From: Desulfuromonadaceae bacterium
Lineage (GTDB): Bacteria > Desulfobacterota > Desulfuromonadia > Geobacterales > Pseudopelobacteraceae
Length of the DNA: 64,000 nucleotides
Reading direction: 5' to 3'
NCBI GenBank assembly: GCA_028687585.1
Contig: JAQTZV010000026.1
Location: 1 to 64,000, forward strand
Shown one piece after another: positions 9,230-18,001 of this stretch (positions are counted from its first letter, which is position 1; each line of letters opens with the position of its first letter). The notes under the pieces were generated by a model. The model worked only from the letters and a program-made list of their open reading frames with translations. It had not been told where the DNA came from and did no database searches. The position numbers and the translations under genes are program-made.

Positions 9230-10687
9230 TCAGCGTTCGCTGTTCATGCGCAGTGTTTCGGCGGTAAAAAAATCTGGGTTCAAGCGTTTATCGCCACTTA
9301 CATCCTTGAAGTACTTGAAATCTTTACCGGTTCCAAATTGCACGAGGTCGGCTACGTATCTGCCACTAATCAGGTCATAGAAGTTTTGCTGTGACATATT
9401 TAAACAAGCTCCTCCAAGCTCCCAGACAGGATATGTCGGGCTTTCTTTCACCTTCCAGATCTTACCAGTAGCGTCATAATCGTCACCGACCGCAGCTATC
9501 CAGGTATCTTCGTCGAGATACAGCGTTTTTTTCGGCGCTAGGTGACGGACGCCCTTCTTGACAGTACCGACCACCTCAAGCACACGGTGCAGTTCATAAC
9601 GGCGCACATCTGGGCTCACAAACGTCGGCAGCAACGCCTTGTCAATAGGAAAGTTAAAGTCCGTCATTTTCAAGTTGTTGTAGGGGATATAGAGTTCCTT
9701 GTAGCCGACAATTTTCCAGTCAAAACGATCAGGGTTCCCGTAATACAACTGTTGTATATCTGTTGGATACTGGTTCTCGAATCCGATCATCGGTGCATCA
9801 TAGGCAAAATTTGGCAGACGGCGCACTCGCCGTTGACCCGGGAAATAGTAGAAAGACTCCGTATCTTCATTAAAAGCATATTTTTGTACGATGGCCTGCC
9901 CGGCAAGGGCTGCCGGATTTTCGTAAGCGTAATACATAAATGCCACGGCACTGCCCTTGTCTTTCGGTCCATGAGTGCCTTTTACCCCCCAAGGATAATG
10001 TAAAACCTGTTCCCACTTTACAGTAATACTTTTGTTACTTCCAGGTGCTGCGGAGACCCTAGTAACCCCATGCTGATCTATCCCCGCTCCTAAATACCGC
10101 AAGAGGTGGTTCCAGACTGCTTCTACACCACTCTTTGGATTTGGAAACGGGACTCCGGGAAGTGCCGCAGACTCAACGGACCAGCCATTGGGACCGACCT
10201 TCGACTTGCCGGCTGCATTTTGCTTGGTGTTCTCTACAACGGAGTCCGGATACGCGCATTCCCGGTGTGTGGGATACACGGGCATGGTGTATCCCTTCTT
10301 TGTTTTCAGCATCTCAATCTGCCCCGGCGTCAGATTTTTTGCATGTTTGTCAACGTTTGAGGCATCTATGACGAACAGTGGATTCTCGTCTTTGTACTTC
10401 CAGTAGTTAAACCGATCTTTGCCCGGGGACCAGCCGGATGCAGGGCGGCTATCTCCTGTCCAGACAGAAATAGTGCCAGCCTTGTTACCACCCTTCTCCG
10501 CACCGATCGGAGTCTTTTCGACGGCGTATGCCGCAGATGCTGTGACTGCAAGCGCAATCAAGCCCACCAGAATTGGCCCATTTGCTTTTCTGATCACTTT
10601 CATGACAGTCTGTTCAACGCCATTCTCATGCACATGCACATGCATACGCACCACCTGTTCATTGTCCTCTGAAACAAAATTCTTCAT
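9230..10687 (-). CDS. DUF1329 (LolB-like) exported protein
   Basis: A 485-residue protein of the DUF1329 family, which adopts a LolB/LppX-like lipid-binding fold and is paired with DUF1302 barrels. Recognisable family segments include RRLPNFAYDAPM, GNPDRFDWKIVGYKELYIPYN and WIAAVGDDYDATGKIWK. Two starts compete. The ATG at 10687 has an excellent GAGGAGGAGGA site 5 bases upstream. An internal ATG at 10603 begins a normal signal peptide (MKVIRKANG...ASAAYA) but has no evident site. If 10687 is right, the protein carries a 28-residue His-rich leader (MHVHVHENG) before the signal sequence. First gene of a five-gene operon under the shared promoter at 10938. Confidence 0.85.
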   Translation of the reverse strand: MKNFVSEDNEQVVRMHVHVHENGVEQTVMKVIRKANGPILVGLIALAVTASAAYAVEKTPIGAEKGGNKAGTISVWTGDSRPASGWSPGKDRFNYWKYKDENPLFVIDASNVDKHAKNLTPGQIEMLKTKKGYTMPVYPTHRECAYPDSVVENTKQNAAGKSKVGPNGWSVESAALPGVPFPNPKSGVEAVWNHLLRYLGAGIDQHGVTRVSAAPGSNKSITVKWEQVLHYPWGVKGTHGPKDKGSAVAFMYYAYENPAALAGQAIVQKYAFNEDTESFYYFPGQRRVRRLPNFAYDAPMIGFENQYPTDIQQLYYGNPDRFDWKIVGYKELYIPYNNLKMTDFNFPIDKALLPTFVSPDVRRYELHRVLEVVGTVKKGVRHLAPKKTLYLDEDTWIAAVGDDYDATGKIWKVKESPTYPVWELGGACLNMSQQNFYDLISGRYVADLVQFGTGKDFKYFKDVSGDKRLNPDFFTAETLRMNSER

Positions 10688-10937
10688 ACGTTCCTCCTCC
10701 TCATATTTGTGATGATCTTGGTATAACCTTCCTCAACCCCATACTTCATTCCATCGTTCTAGATTAACGGTAAGTGGATCACGACCCAGCTTTGGTGGCG
10801 TTTTAAAGCTGGGTCGCCTCGGTACAGTCCCGCAGCTCTCATGGATGATTCTGTCCGGTAAACTCTCCATTCCGACACTGATGACGAGATTGCCGACACG
10901 TATTTTTTCTAACCATGTTTCTATTGATCTCATCTGC

Positions 10938-10954
10938 TTCACTTTTCATGCCAA
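10938..10954 (-). promoter_or_regulatory. Shared sigma-54-like promoter element of the DUF1329 operon
   Basis: On the minus strand this reads TTGGCATGAAAAGTGAA. It matches the -24 box (TGGCA) and keeps G at -13, but the -12 box is GTGA rather than TTGC, so sigma-54 use is plausible and not proven. The identical 17-mer is at 16124-16140 ahead of the second minus-strand operon. The predicted start of transcription is near 10927, giving a leader of about 240 nt before DUF1329. Confidence 0.5.
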
Positions 10955-11044
10955 TACGTAGTCCATAAGACTCAGAGGCTTATTCTCTACATTCAAACCA
11001 TATTTTATTTGGTTCCATAATAGAAATCGATGCTATGCTTAAGC

Positions 11045-11071
11045 GATATTTCACTACTATCGTGAAATGTC
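11045..11071. promoter_or_regulatory. Inverted-repeat activator site (UAS) upstream of the DUF1329 operon
   Basis: GATATTTCAC-N7-GTGAAATGTC is a 10-bp inverted repeat with 9 of 10 positions symmetric. It starts 91 bases beyond the end of the promoter 17-mer at 10954. A copy with the same N7 spacing starts 91 bases beyond the 16140 promoter end. Such distance and symmetry are typical of enhancer sites for sigma-54-dependent activators. No activator gene is in the window. Confidence 0.6.
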
Positions 11072-11330
11072 ACGAAGGCACGGTGATTAACTCCCCCGGA
11101 AACGTTACATCTCCTTGTGGGCTGAGCCAGTGCACGGGTGACACGCACCTGCTGTCCGGTGTACACTTCGCGCTCTGCCGCTCGACTATATCTTCCCTTT
11201 CCAATCAATCGTTGAACTAACCCGCTTCGCGGGAACTTAAAGTCAAAACCTAATAAAAACAGAACTATAAAGGCTGCATCTTCTGGTGCGACCTTTATTT
11301 TGTCCCGGTGTTGAAGAGCGGTTCTTCGAT

Positions 11331-11531
11331 CCACGGAGCTTACGGCCTGAGGGCCGACTAAACCAAGATCAACAGAAAAAATCATGATCGCGGCGATACG
11401 AAGAACGTGATTGCCCGATCCAACCTCAATAGAATCAAAAGACAAAAAGGCGGCGCTTCGGTTCCGCCTTTTTGTTTGCTAGACAGTGACGCCATCTCCT
11501 CGTACCACGGTAATTACGGCCTGAGGGCCGA
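11331..11531 (+). repeat. Duplicated leader module ahead of the integrase, with an 8-codon ORF
   Basis: CCACGG-N3-TTACGGCCTGAGGGCCGA occurs at 11331-11357 and again at 11505-11531. The likeness continues to a start codon in each case. The second copy leads into the integrase ATG at 11558. The first leads into an ATG at about 11384 that reads MIAAIRRT and stops. The repeated core contains the hairpin CGGCC-TGA-GGGCCG. GTTCTTCG at 11321 and CGAAGAAC at about 11398 can pair around the first module, and a terminator follows it. Confidence 0.6.
11444..11473 (+). terminator. Rho-independent terminator between the two leader modules
   Basis: A perfect 10-bp stem AAAAAGGCGG / CCGCCTTTTT with a 10-nt loop, ending in a T run. 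It works on either strand by symmetry. On the plus strand it would stop transcripts after the first leader copy and before the integrase. Confidence 0.8.
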
Positions 11532-11557
11532 AAAAACCAGGAAGAGGGGAAACAGTC

Positions 11558-12403
11558 ATGACAGATTTAAGACGCAGAATGTTGGAAGATTTACAGCTTG
11601 CCGGGTATTCGCCCAAAACCATCAAAAGCTACATCTACACCGTACGGGATCTGGCGAAACATTATCACCGTTCCCCGGACCTGCTTACCGACGAGGAAGT
11701 ACGGCAGTTCTTCCTGCATCTGATCAACGAGCGCAAACTCTCCAAAAGTTCCATTACCATCTATCTCTGCGGCATCAAGTACTTTTTTGAAACCACCCTG
11801 AAAAAGAAGCTGCATATTCTCGACATCGTCAGGCCCAGACCCTCAAAGCGACTTCCGGTGGTGATGTCACAGGATGAAGTCAGAACCGTTTTGAAGCTGG
11901 TTAAACGTCCGCACTACCGGATGGCGCTCACCATCATCTATGCCTGCGGATTGCACATTTCCGAAGGGGTGCGGCTTACAACCAGCGACATTGACGGCAA
12001 GAGGAATCTCCTCAGAGTACGCGACGGCAAAGGCGGCAAAGATCGCTATGTGCCGCTGCACAAGTCTGCTCAGGAGCTTCTGCGGGCACACTACCGTGAA
12101 TTTGGCGAGGGTTCGGAGTTTCTCTATCCCCACAAAGAGAGCCACATAAGCATCGACAACCTGCAAATCGCTTTCAGAAAGGCTCTGCGAGCAAGCGGCG
12201 TCAACAAACCTGCCACCGTGCATACCTTGCGCCACTCATACGCCACTTATCTGCTGGAAAACGGCGAGAATCTCAGCACTATCAAAGATATTCTCGGCCA
12301 TAGCAGCATTGTTACCACCGACATCTATACCCATGTGACCGAGAAGACTACCACACGCCTCCGAATCAGCCTCGACGGGATGCTGACCGGCTTTCAACCA
12401 TGA
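11558..12403 (+). CDS. Tyrosine recombinase (XerC/D-like) of the IS91 element
   Basis: A 281-residue protein with an N-terminal SAM-like DNA-binding domain (residues about 1-85) and a C-terminal phage-integrase domain. The second catalytic box is intact (HTLRHSYATYLL, then LGHSSIVTTDIYTHV with His and the nucleophile Tyr). The first box reads YACGLHISEG where integrases normally have GLRxSE, so the catalytic Arg I appears replaced by His; activity is doubtful. The stop overlaps the transposase start (ATGA), so the genes are translationally coupled. The ATG at 11558 follows GAGGGGAAACAGTC. Confidence 0.9.
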   Translation: MTDLRRRMLEDLQLAGYSPKTIKSYIYTVRDLAKHYHRSPDLLTDEEVRQFFLHLINERKLSKSSITIYLCGIKYFFETTLKKKLHILDIVRPRPSKRLPVVMSQDEVRTVLKLVKRPHYRMALTIIYACGLHISEGVRLTTSDIDGKRNLLRVRDGKGGKDRYVPLHKSAQELLRAHYREFGEGSEFLYPHKESHISIDNLQIAFRKALRASGVNKPATVHTLRHSYATYLLENGENLSTIKDILGHSSIVTTDIYTHVTEKTTTRLRISLDGMLTGFQP

Positions 12404-13500
12404 GCGGCCTTGCCGGGATCGTAGCCAAGCACGGCAAGGAATATCTGGACAAGTTCGGTGACCGGATGCTGCCGAGTCACAAACGGGCGCTTGGCGACAT
12501 ACTCGCGTGCCGCACCGAAGCCATGGGAGGAAATCTGTGTGAATGCGATGAGTGCGGGCATCAGCATTACGCCTATCACTCCTGCAAGAACCGCAGTTGT
12601 CCTACCTGCCATAGCAGCGACACAAAGAAGTGGCTGGCAAAGAGAGAGGCTGAGCTATTGCCGATCCGCTACTTCCATATGGTTTTCACCATCCCGTCGG
12701 AACTGCGGGACATTGTGCGCGGCAATCAGAAGCTGCTCTACTCCGTCCTTACTCGGGCCGCCGTCGATACCCTGCAAAAGATCGGCCTCGATCCCAAATT
12801 CGTCGGTGGCCAGTTGAGCATGATGACCGTGCTTCATACCTGGACTCGCGCCTTGGAGTTCCACCCCCATGTACATATGCTCGTATCTGGCGGCGGACTG
12901 GACAAGGATGGTGTCTGGCGCTGTGCCAGAAAAAAGTTCCTGGTGCCGGTACAAGCTCTGTCTGCAATGTTCCGCGCCAGGTTCATGAAGCTGGCCAGAA
13001 AAGCGCTGCCAGGAGAAACCTTCTCCAAGGAGGTCTGGAACAAGGAATGGGTGGTGTTCTGTAAACCGACCTTTAACCGGGCCAGGAAGGTGCTGCGCTA
13101 TCTGGGGCGTTACGTCCACCGCATCGCCATCACCAATGATCGTATCCTGGCTACAAAAGACGGCACTGTCACGTTCCGTTATCAGGAGTCCAAAAGCGGC
13201 ACATGGAAGACCATGCCTCTGAAGGGTGAGGAATTTCTACGCCGCTATCTGCAACGTGTACTTCCCCAAGGGTTTCATAAGGTGCGTTACTACGGGCTGC
13301 TCAGCCCGGCCAACCGGGTGGTTCTGAAGAGAGTGCAACTGCTACTGGCAGAGTGGCAAAAGAACAAGGAAGTGGAGAAGCAGGAAGCGCCGGAAACCAC
13401 CTCCAGGAATATCTGCCCCTGCTGCAAAGGAGGGATGATGCTGGCAATATCGCGGCTGCCGAGAAAGCCGCGTAGCCCGCCGGATGGGATCATGGCGTAA
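12400..13500 (+). CDS. IS91 family transposase (Y2 HUH, zinc-binding N terminus)
   Basis: A 366-residue transposase. The N-terminal zinc-binding domain has CECDECGHQHY...CKNRSCPTCH (residues about 47-73). The HUH metal motif is HPHVHMLVSGGG (near 157), and the paired tyrosines are in YLGRYVHRIAI (near 237), matching the Y2 rolling-circle mechanism. Length fits full IS91 transposases, and no frameshift is seen, so it looks intact. It overlaps the upstream recombinase by 4 bases. Confidence 0.95.
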   Translation: MSGLAGIVAKHGKEYLDKFGDRMLPSHKRALGDILACRTEAMGGNLCECDECGHQHYAYHSCKNRSCPTCHSSDTKKWLAKREAELLPIRYFHMVFTIPSELRDIVRGNQKLLYSVLTRAAVDTLQKIGLDPKFVGGQLSMMTVLHTWTRALEFHPHVHMLVSGGGLDKDGVWRCARKKFLVPVQALSAMFRARFMKLARKALPGETFSKEVWNKEWVVFCKPTFNRARKVLRYLGRYVHRIAITNDRILATKDGTVTFRYQESKSGTWKTMPLKGEEFLRRYLQRVLPQGFHKVRYYGLLSPANRVVLKRVQLLLAEWQKNKEVEKQEAPETTSRNICPCCKGGMMLAISRLPRKPRSPPDGIMA

Positions 13501-13762
13501 CTCAAAAAACGCAGTAAAACTGGTGTTCACCACGAGCATTGCACTATAGCTGCGCCCACAGTATGCAAATGTGGTGGTTGCAGCAGGAAAGCCGGTGATC
13601 ATTCCGGTTGATACCAGGAATATCGGTCTGAGAAAAGAGCAACTACGAAACATTTCTTATTGAAACCACCTCATAAAGGACGTATTGTCCACGCACTCAA
13701 AGTCAAATTCAGAGATAAATATCCATATAGCTGGCGGGGCCGAAACGGTTTAGTTCAACACA

Positions 13763-13805
13763 AGTTTATACGGCGGCTCCGCTTCGCTACGCTACCGCAT
13801 AAACT
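13763..13805 (+). repeat. Hairpin near the right end of the IS91 element (oriIS-like)
   Basis: AGTTTATACGG at 13763-13773 pairs with CCGCATAAACT at 13795-13805 (10 of 11 positions), with a 21-nt GC-rich loop. A subterminal hairpin is characteristic of the IS91 replication-origin end. The rest of 13501-14027 holds no gene I can support; a weak AAACCC/GGGTTT hairpin lies near 13870. Confidence 0.5.
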
Positions 13806-14027
13806 CTTAATCTTTAGGCAAACAAGCATCGGACAAATCGTACTCAAGAACATCATTCATCAAAAATAGAAAACCCCGCCTAAAAAGACAGGGTTTGTCA
13901 ATGATCTGACGCCGCATAGCGCCGCTAGTTCCCGTTCAAGAGAAGAAGGAAAATCAAATTTAGCATATCAACTACGATATTCCGCCAGTTGGTCTCCGCC
14001 AATCATTTCGAGTCGGCGACTAACGTC

Positions 14028-15278
14028 TTAAGCTTCCAATTTTGCCATATGTTTTGCTTTGTGCCTGAGGGACGTCAAGGGGACCGATATGAGGATCAGG
14101 GTCATTACAACAATTCCCACATTTATCCAACTGCTCAACGCATATCCTCCATGAACAATCAGGTAACCGGATACGGCCGGACCAGCCGCGACACCCGCAG
14201 TCAGGAACCCACCGGAAGCAGCAACTACACGCCCTTCGGTATCGAGTTCGGCAGCGAGAGCCGTCAGGTATGAAAGAGCATAAAAATAGGTTACAGAAAT
14301 AAACAAAACCCCTATCGTGTAGGGAATCATGGCGTTAGAGGATTGAAGAATTGTGAACGTTACAATCCCGGTTAGCACAATGCCAAGAATGACCGGCTTC
14401 CGAAGGCCATAGCGAGAGCCAGTAACAGACGCAATCAATGGGCCGACAATTCCGATAACTGCCTGAATCGAAAACAGGTTTCCCAAAGTCTCTGGAGCAT
14501 ATCCAGCCACCAGGCCAATGCGCTCCGAGTAGGCCCACATCATGGTGTCTCGTAATGCAAATGCAAACATTGCTATCAGCATGAATATTGCTGATTTGGA
14601 AAAGAGGCCTTGGTGTGCATGCGGATGGTCAGGCGAAGCAAGCGGGACGATAATAGCTTTTTGTGGCAGCTTGACAAGAAATACTGAGACAACGAGCATG
14701 CAAATAGCCAATGCGCCGTAGACACCGGCGTATCCCCACTTCTCACTAACATGAGCGAACGAAACCATCGCAACGACCATTAGGACAACGAATATTACTG
14801 ACATTTGCCCAGCAAGCTTTTCAGGGTTTTTTGCATTAGCGACGGTAGCGTTTCCTGCGGCGAGTGCAAGACCGCAGCCAATTCCCACGATCGGCCTCAG
14901 AAGTATCAGAACATCGTAGGACGTTTGAAACATAGCAAGGACGTTACCTCCAATTGCGAGGACTGCACCGGTAATAGCGAGCGTTCGCCTTGGAATCTTT
15001 CCCATAAAGGGGGCTACTACCAAGGAAGCAACGGTGACCGCCACAAACTCCACTGTTCCGAGAAGGCCTGCCTTCGCCTCGTCTAGGTGCAAGCCATTCA
15101 TGGTCGACGAGATCATAAAAGGAAGTACCAGCATCGCTAGCAACCCGATACCGTAGGCAGATGAGAATGCAGCCATCAGCAACCCCCAGTTGTCCGGCTT
15201 AGCATCGTAAAAATATTGTGCGACAGCGCTTCGTGAAGGTGATTCAACATCAGGTAGAGCTATGGTCTCATTATTCAT
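14028..15278 (-). CDS. Major facilitator superfamily transporter
   Basis: A 416-residue inner-membrane protein with about 12 hydrophobic segments and a soluble N-terminal tail of about 30 residues. The loop 2-3 signature is degenerate (PFMGKIPRRTLAITG). Segment 4 is rich in Gly and Ala (RPIVGIGCGLALAAGNATVANA), as in exporters and organic-acid carriers. The start has GGAGG 8 bases upstream. It lies 118 bases after the small exported-protein gene and is probably transcribed with it from the 16124 promoter. Its coregulation with the DUF1329 transport operon suggests uptake or export of a catabolic substrate; the substrate is unknown. Confidence 0.85.
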   Translation of the reverse strand: MNNETIALPDVESPSRSAVAQYFYDAKPDNWGLLMAAFSSAYGIGLLAMLVLPFMISSTMNGLHLDEAKAGLLGTVEFVAVTVASLVVAPFMGKIPRRTLAITGAVLAIGGNVLAMFQTSYDVLILLRPIVGIGCGLALAAGNATVANAKNPEKLAGQMSVIFVVLMVVAMVSFAHVSEKWGYAGVYGALAICMLVVSVFLVKLPQKAIIVPLASPDHPHAHQGLFSKSAIFMLIAMFAFALRDTMMWAYSERIGLVAGYAPETLGNLFSIQAVIGIVGPLIASVTGSRYGLRKPVILGIVLTGIVTFTILQSSNAMIPYTIGVLFISVTYFYALSYLTALAAELDTEGRVVAASGGFLTAGVAAGPAVSGYLIVHGGYALSSWINVGIVVMTLILISVPLTSLRHKAKHMAKLEA

Positions 15279-15396
15279 CGTTCAAGCCTCCATTTATTTG
15301 CCTAGTAAGGGTGTACAACGGACAATTGCCTCCTCAGCTAGATTTGTGTTGGTCTGGACTTGGTTTATGTAGCAGTGGAAACCGGAGGAGTATGGT

Positions 15397-15888
15397 CTAT
15401 TTTACAAAATCGATCTCACCCTTGGCGTTAGAATAGCCTTTGAGTTTTAGGTCTGATTCGAGGGTGAAGTGCTCCTTTGAGATGATGTTTCCTTTGGTGG
15501 ACGACCATTTTCCAGTTCCACCATCAATCTTAAGCGTGAATCCATCAAAGGCAGTTTCCATTCCAGCCAGGATCTTGTCGCCGTCCTTATCTTTTAGCTC
15601 GCAGCGACCGCTTCCCTTCGTAATTGTCTCACCCTCTTTCAACTTCGTTGCCGCTTCCATACCTACACAAGACACCAAAAAATACTTGTCCCCTTTACTC
15701 TGGGTGGCAAGCTTGTAACTTCCATCTAATTGAAAAACCGTGGTACTACGCGTAGAGGTTTCCATCATCGCTGCCGAAAAATCCGCAACCCACCCCCCCG
15801 TAAGCACAACTGGCTCCGCAAGTACCGATGTGGAAACCCCAACCAAAAGAACTGTTACCAATAGTATTGCCTGATTCATGAGTTTCAT
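15397..15888 (-). CDS. Small exported protein of unknown function
   Basis: A 163-residue protein with a clear signal peptide (MKLMNQAILLVTVLLVG, cleavage near VLAEP). The mature part is beta-rich, with repeated short Gly/Lys/Asp turns (for example KLKEGETITKGSGRCELKDKDGDK) and two cysteines (VSCVG, GRCEL) that could form a disulfide. I do not recognise the family. AAGGAAA precedes the ATG. It is the first gene behind the conserved promoter and inverted repeat, followed by the MFS gene, so it may be a periplasmic partner of that transporter (inference). Confidence 0.7.
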   Translation of the reverse strand: MKLMNQAILLVTVLLVGVSTSVLAEPVVLTGGWVADFSAAMMETSTRSTTVFQLDGSYKLATQSKGDKYFLVSCVGMEAATKLKEGETITKGSGRCELKDKDGDKILAGMETAFDGFTLKIDGGTGKWSSTKGNIISKEHFTLESDLKLKGYSNAKGEIDFVK

Positions 15889-16123
15889 AGTAATTTCCTT
15901 TAGTTTAAATTTAACAATCGACTTCTTAAGTCTTATTCAACTTACGGCCCGATTAGTTATCAAGTATCACATTTCCTTGCCCATTGCCTGTCTTTCTTTT
16001 TGGCATACGGTTGTACAGCCAGATGTGCGAACTTGAGGCACACTTGGCGAAAGCAGGCGACCTTATCACCACCCGATACCCATGTCCTACCCTAACTACG
16101 TTCTATATGCACACATAACCTAG

Positions 16124-16140
16124 TTCACTTTTCATGCCAA
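16124..16140 (-). promoter_or_regulatory. Shared sigma-54-like promoter element of the exported-protein/MFS operon
   Basis: Identical over 17 bases to the element at 10938-10954 (minus strand TTGGCATGAAAAGTGAA). Predicted transcription start is near 16113, about 225 nt before the ATG. The surrounding bases differ between the two loci, so the identity is local. Confidence 0.5.
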
Positions 16141-16230
16141 GGCATGTACCCACCGATTCAAAAGCCAACCATCTACTATAAAACCACTTTTACCTGATCC
16201 CTTGGCAACAAATCGATGCCAGAGTTAAGC

Positions 16231-16257
16231 GATATTTCACCACTGTCACGAAATGTC
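16231..16257. promoter_or_regulatory. Inverted-repeat activator site (UAS) upstream of the exported-protein/MFS operon
   Basis: GATATTTCAC-N7-ACGAAATGTC has the same left arm, spacing and distance to the promoter as the site at 11045; the right arm differs at its inner two bases. The similarity extends a few bases leftward (AAATCGATGC, then TTAAGC). Both sites probably bind one regulator. Confidence 0.6.
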
Positions 16258-16410
16258 GCGGGAACAGGGAATGCAATGCGGACGGAGCCGTATAAACCTA
16301 GAAAAAGCAGCTATCCACAAAAATCACTAAAAACACGAACGAAATAAGAATGTTATACAACTTCACGGCGTAACCTTTTTGGTGAAATACGGTTTTACTG
16401 TAATGGTTTA

Positions 16411-16440
16411 ATTTTTCGTGTCTTTTCGTGTCTTTCGTGG
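16411..16440. repeat. Short CGTGTCTTT tandem repeat
   Basis: TTTTCGTGTC-TTTTCGTGTC-TTTCGTGG is a three-unit array of about 10 bp. Strings of this form are scattered through many genomes, usually next to non-coding DNA. No gene is supported between 15889 and 16960 apart from the regulatory sites listed. Confidence 0.6.
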
Positions 16441-17064
16441 ACCCAAAAACCGTTTTTAGGATAAACCACTGAAGTACAGCCCGCAATAAATAAGTTCCTG
16501 GGACTGTAGAGAATTGAGGCCTGTATGGATCAGGATAGCGCTGGAGAAGTATCCATCGCCGAGGTACAGAAAAGTAATTAACAGCTTTTTGAGGTTGTAG
16601 CCTCGGGGTAGACATAAAAAGCCCCTCAAGTCCCCTTGGGCGTCCCCGGTCATGGAGACTTTTTTTGCCCAAACCCAAAAAGTACAGAAGGGAGAAATTT
16701 TCATTGCCTGGTGTCATCCACGTCGTAGTAGGTGCTTTGCTCATTAAGCTCAAGGCACTGTCGGCACTGGACACAGTCTTGGCAGCATCAACCAAGGTCG
16801 TAATTGCCTGATCACAGCAATGAGCATGCTCATTTTCTGAAAGACAGCATAGACAAATAAGGGTTTTCTAAAAGCTGAGTCTGCTTCCGCAGGTCATCAT
16901 TCTGTTTTTTAGTTGGTATTCCGGCGAAGCCGACTGATGGAGGAGATGCCGCCCTCCCCGGTGGAAAATTGATATGTAATGTGAATGATTCTGCCCCGTA
17001 AAACGGCTGGAGTGAGCCTCATTGTTGGTGAGCTTTCCAGGTTGCCCTGCTGGGTGGGACTGGG

Positions 17065-17134
17065 GTCAACAGGGGGTGCTATCCCACCGCTTGGACTGTT
17101 GACTTGAGGGGCAATGCCGGGATGGCGGCATTGC
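17065..17134 (+). ncRNA. Candidate structured RNA motif, copy A
   Basis: A 70-nt unit that aligns without gaps to 20586-20655. Hairpin 1 is GTCAACAG / CTGTTGAC with a 23-nt loop starting GGGGT; a 7-nt linker follows; hairpin 2 is GCAATGCC / GGCATTGC around the loop GGGATGGC. The loop is identical in copy B while three stem pairs change on both sides. It lies in a stretch (about 16960-18120) with many further stems, for example CGTTCCC 17291 / GGGAACG 17337, and no credible ORF. Strand is inferred from copy B, which precedes rtcB. Confidence 0.5.
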
Positions 17135-18001
17135 TCTTTGAATCGTGGGGACGAAGAATTGATGGTGGTGAACCGTCCGCGTGCATGTACAGGCGACTTG
17201 ACCGTACCACCGGAATCAGTCTTGGCCCAAGTGAACGCTGGGGGCGGTGCTGCGTGGCTGATTGGTATGCGTTCTTTCCAAAGGCAACTTCGTTCCCACG
17301 ATTGAGAGAGTAATAAGAATCATCCCATATGCTCCGGGGAACGCGGTTGGGTTTATCCCATTACTGATCCCGATTTTGAAGGCTGCTGGGTGAGCCGTGC
17401 AGGGTGTTCTAACTGTGATCCCCTCCATGCGCGATTGGAGCGCGGCGGATCGGGAGAATTGCACCCCTGCGCGGCACAAAAAAGATGAAGGCTATTTCGA
17501 CGATGTGTCTGAGTTCAGAATTCTGTTCCGGGACCCAGGATGCCTCTTGCCTCCAGAACCCCGCTCCCACTATTGGACGCCTACGTGTAGGCCAGCAGTG
17601 CGTAGCCACGAAAGAGTCGCTAACCTCTCCGTGTGCATCTGGGGAGTGTCATCAGGAAGCCCGCATGCGAGGGCATGGTGTTCGGCGGCTCCGATGCGGC
17701 GGAGTCCAGAGCCGTCACCGTAGTACAATAACACCATACGCATCCTGATGGCATGTTGGGAGAAGTAACTGAGAACTGGAAAGTCGCCATGGCCGGTTGG
17801 ACAGTAGGCGCGTAAGCGTTGAGTGCCCTATGTGGGGAAGATGGCGTCCCACCAGTTGCTTCTCCTTTTTTTCTTGAGGATTGGAATTTGAAAAGGCAGG
17901 CATGGATTGAGAAACCGGAGCGCTTACAGGAGTTATATCCGGCGGATCGCAACGCGTATCGCCTGTACGATGCTCACGTTGACATTACCATGTTTGCCCT
18001 A

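Larger units (their letters stand above)
11331..13805 (+). mobile_element. IS91-family insertion sequence with tyrosine recombinase (limits approximate)
   Basis: Two overlapping genes, a tyrosine recombinase and a Y2 HUH transposase, form the known int-plus-tnpA arrangement of one IS91 subgroup. IS91 elements move by rolling-circle transposition, lack terminal inverted repeats and make no target duplication, so the ends cannot be fixed by eye. The left limit given is the first leader repeat; the right limit is a hairpin 260 bases past the transposase that resembles an oriIS end. The element separates the two minus-strand operons that share a promoter. Confidence 0.75.

Noticed and set aside
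10733-10942. 69-residue minus-strand ORF in the DUF1329 leader
   Set aside because: Its start overlaps the conserved promoter element and would lie upstream of the predicted transcription start; no ribosome site or family likeness.
11035-11220. 61-residue plus-strand ORF
   Set aside because: It spans the conserved inverted repeat and has no ribosome site or coding character.
16298-16795. 165-residue minus-strand ORF
   Set aside because: It runs through the CGTGTCTTT tandem repeat and has a low-complexity, non-protein-like composition.
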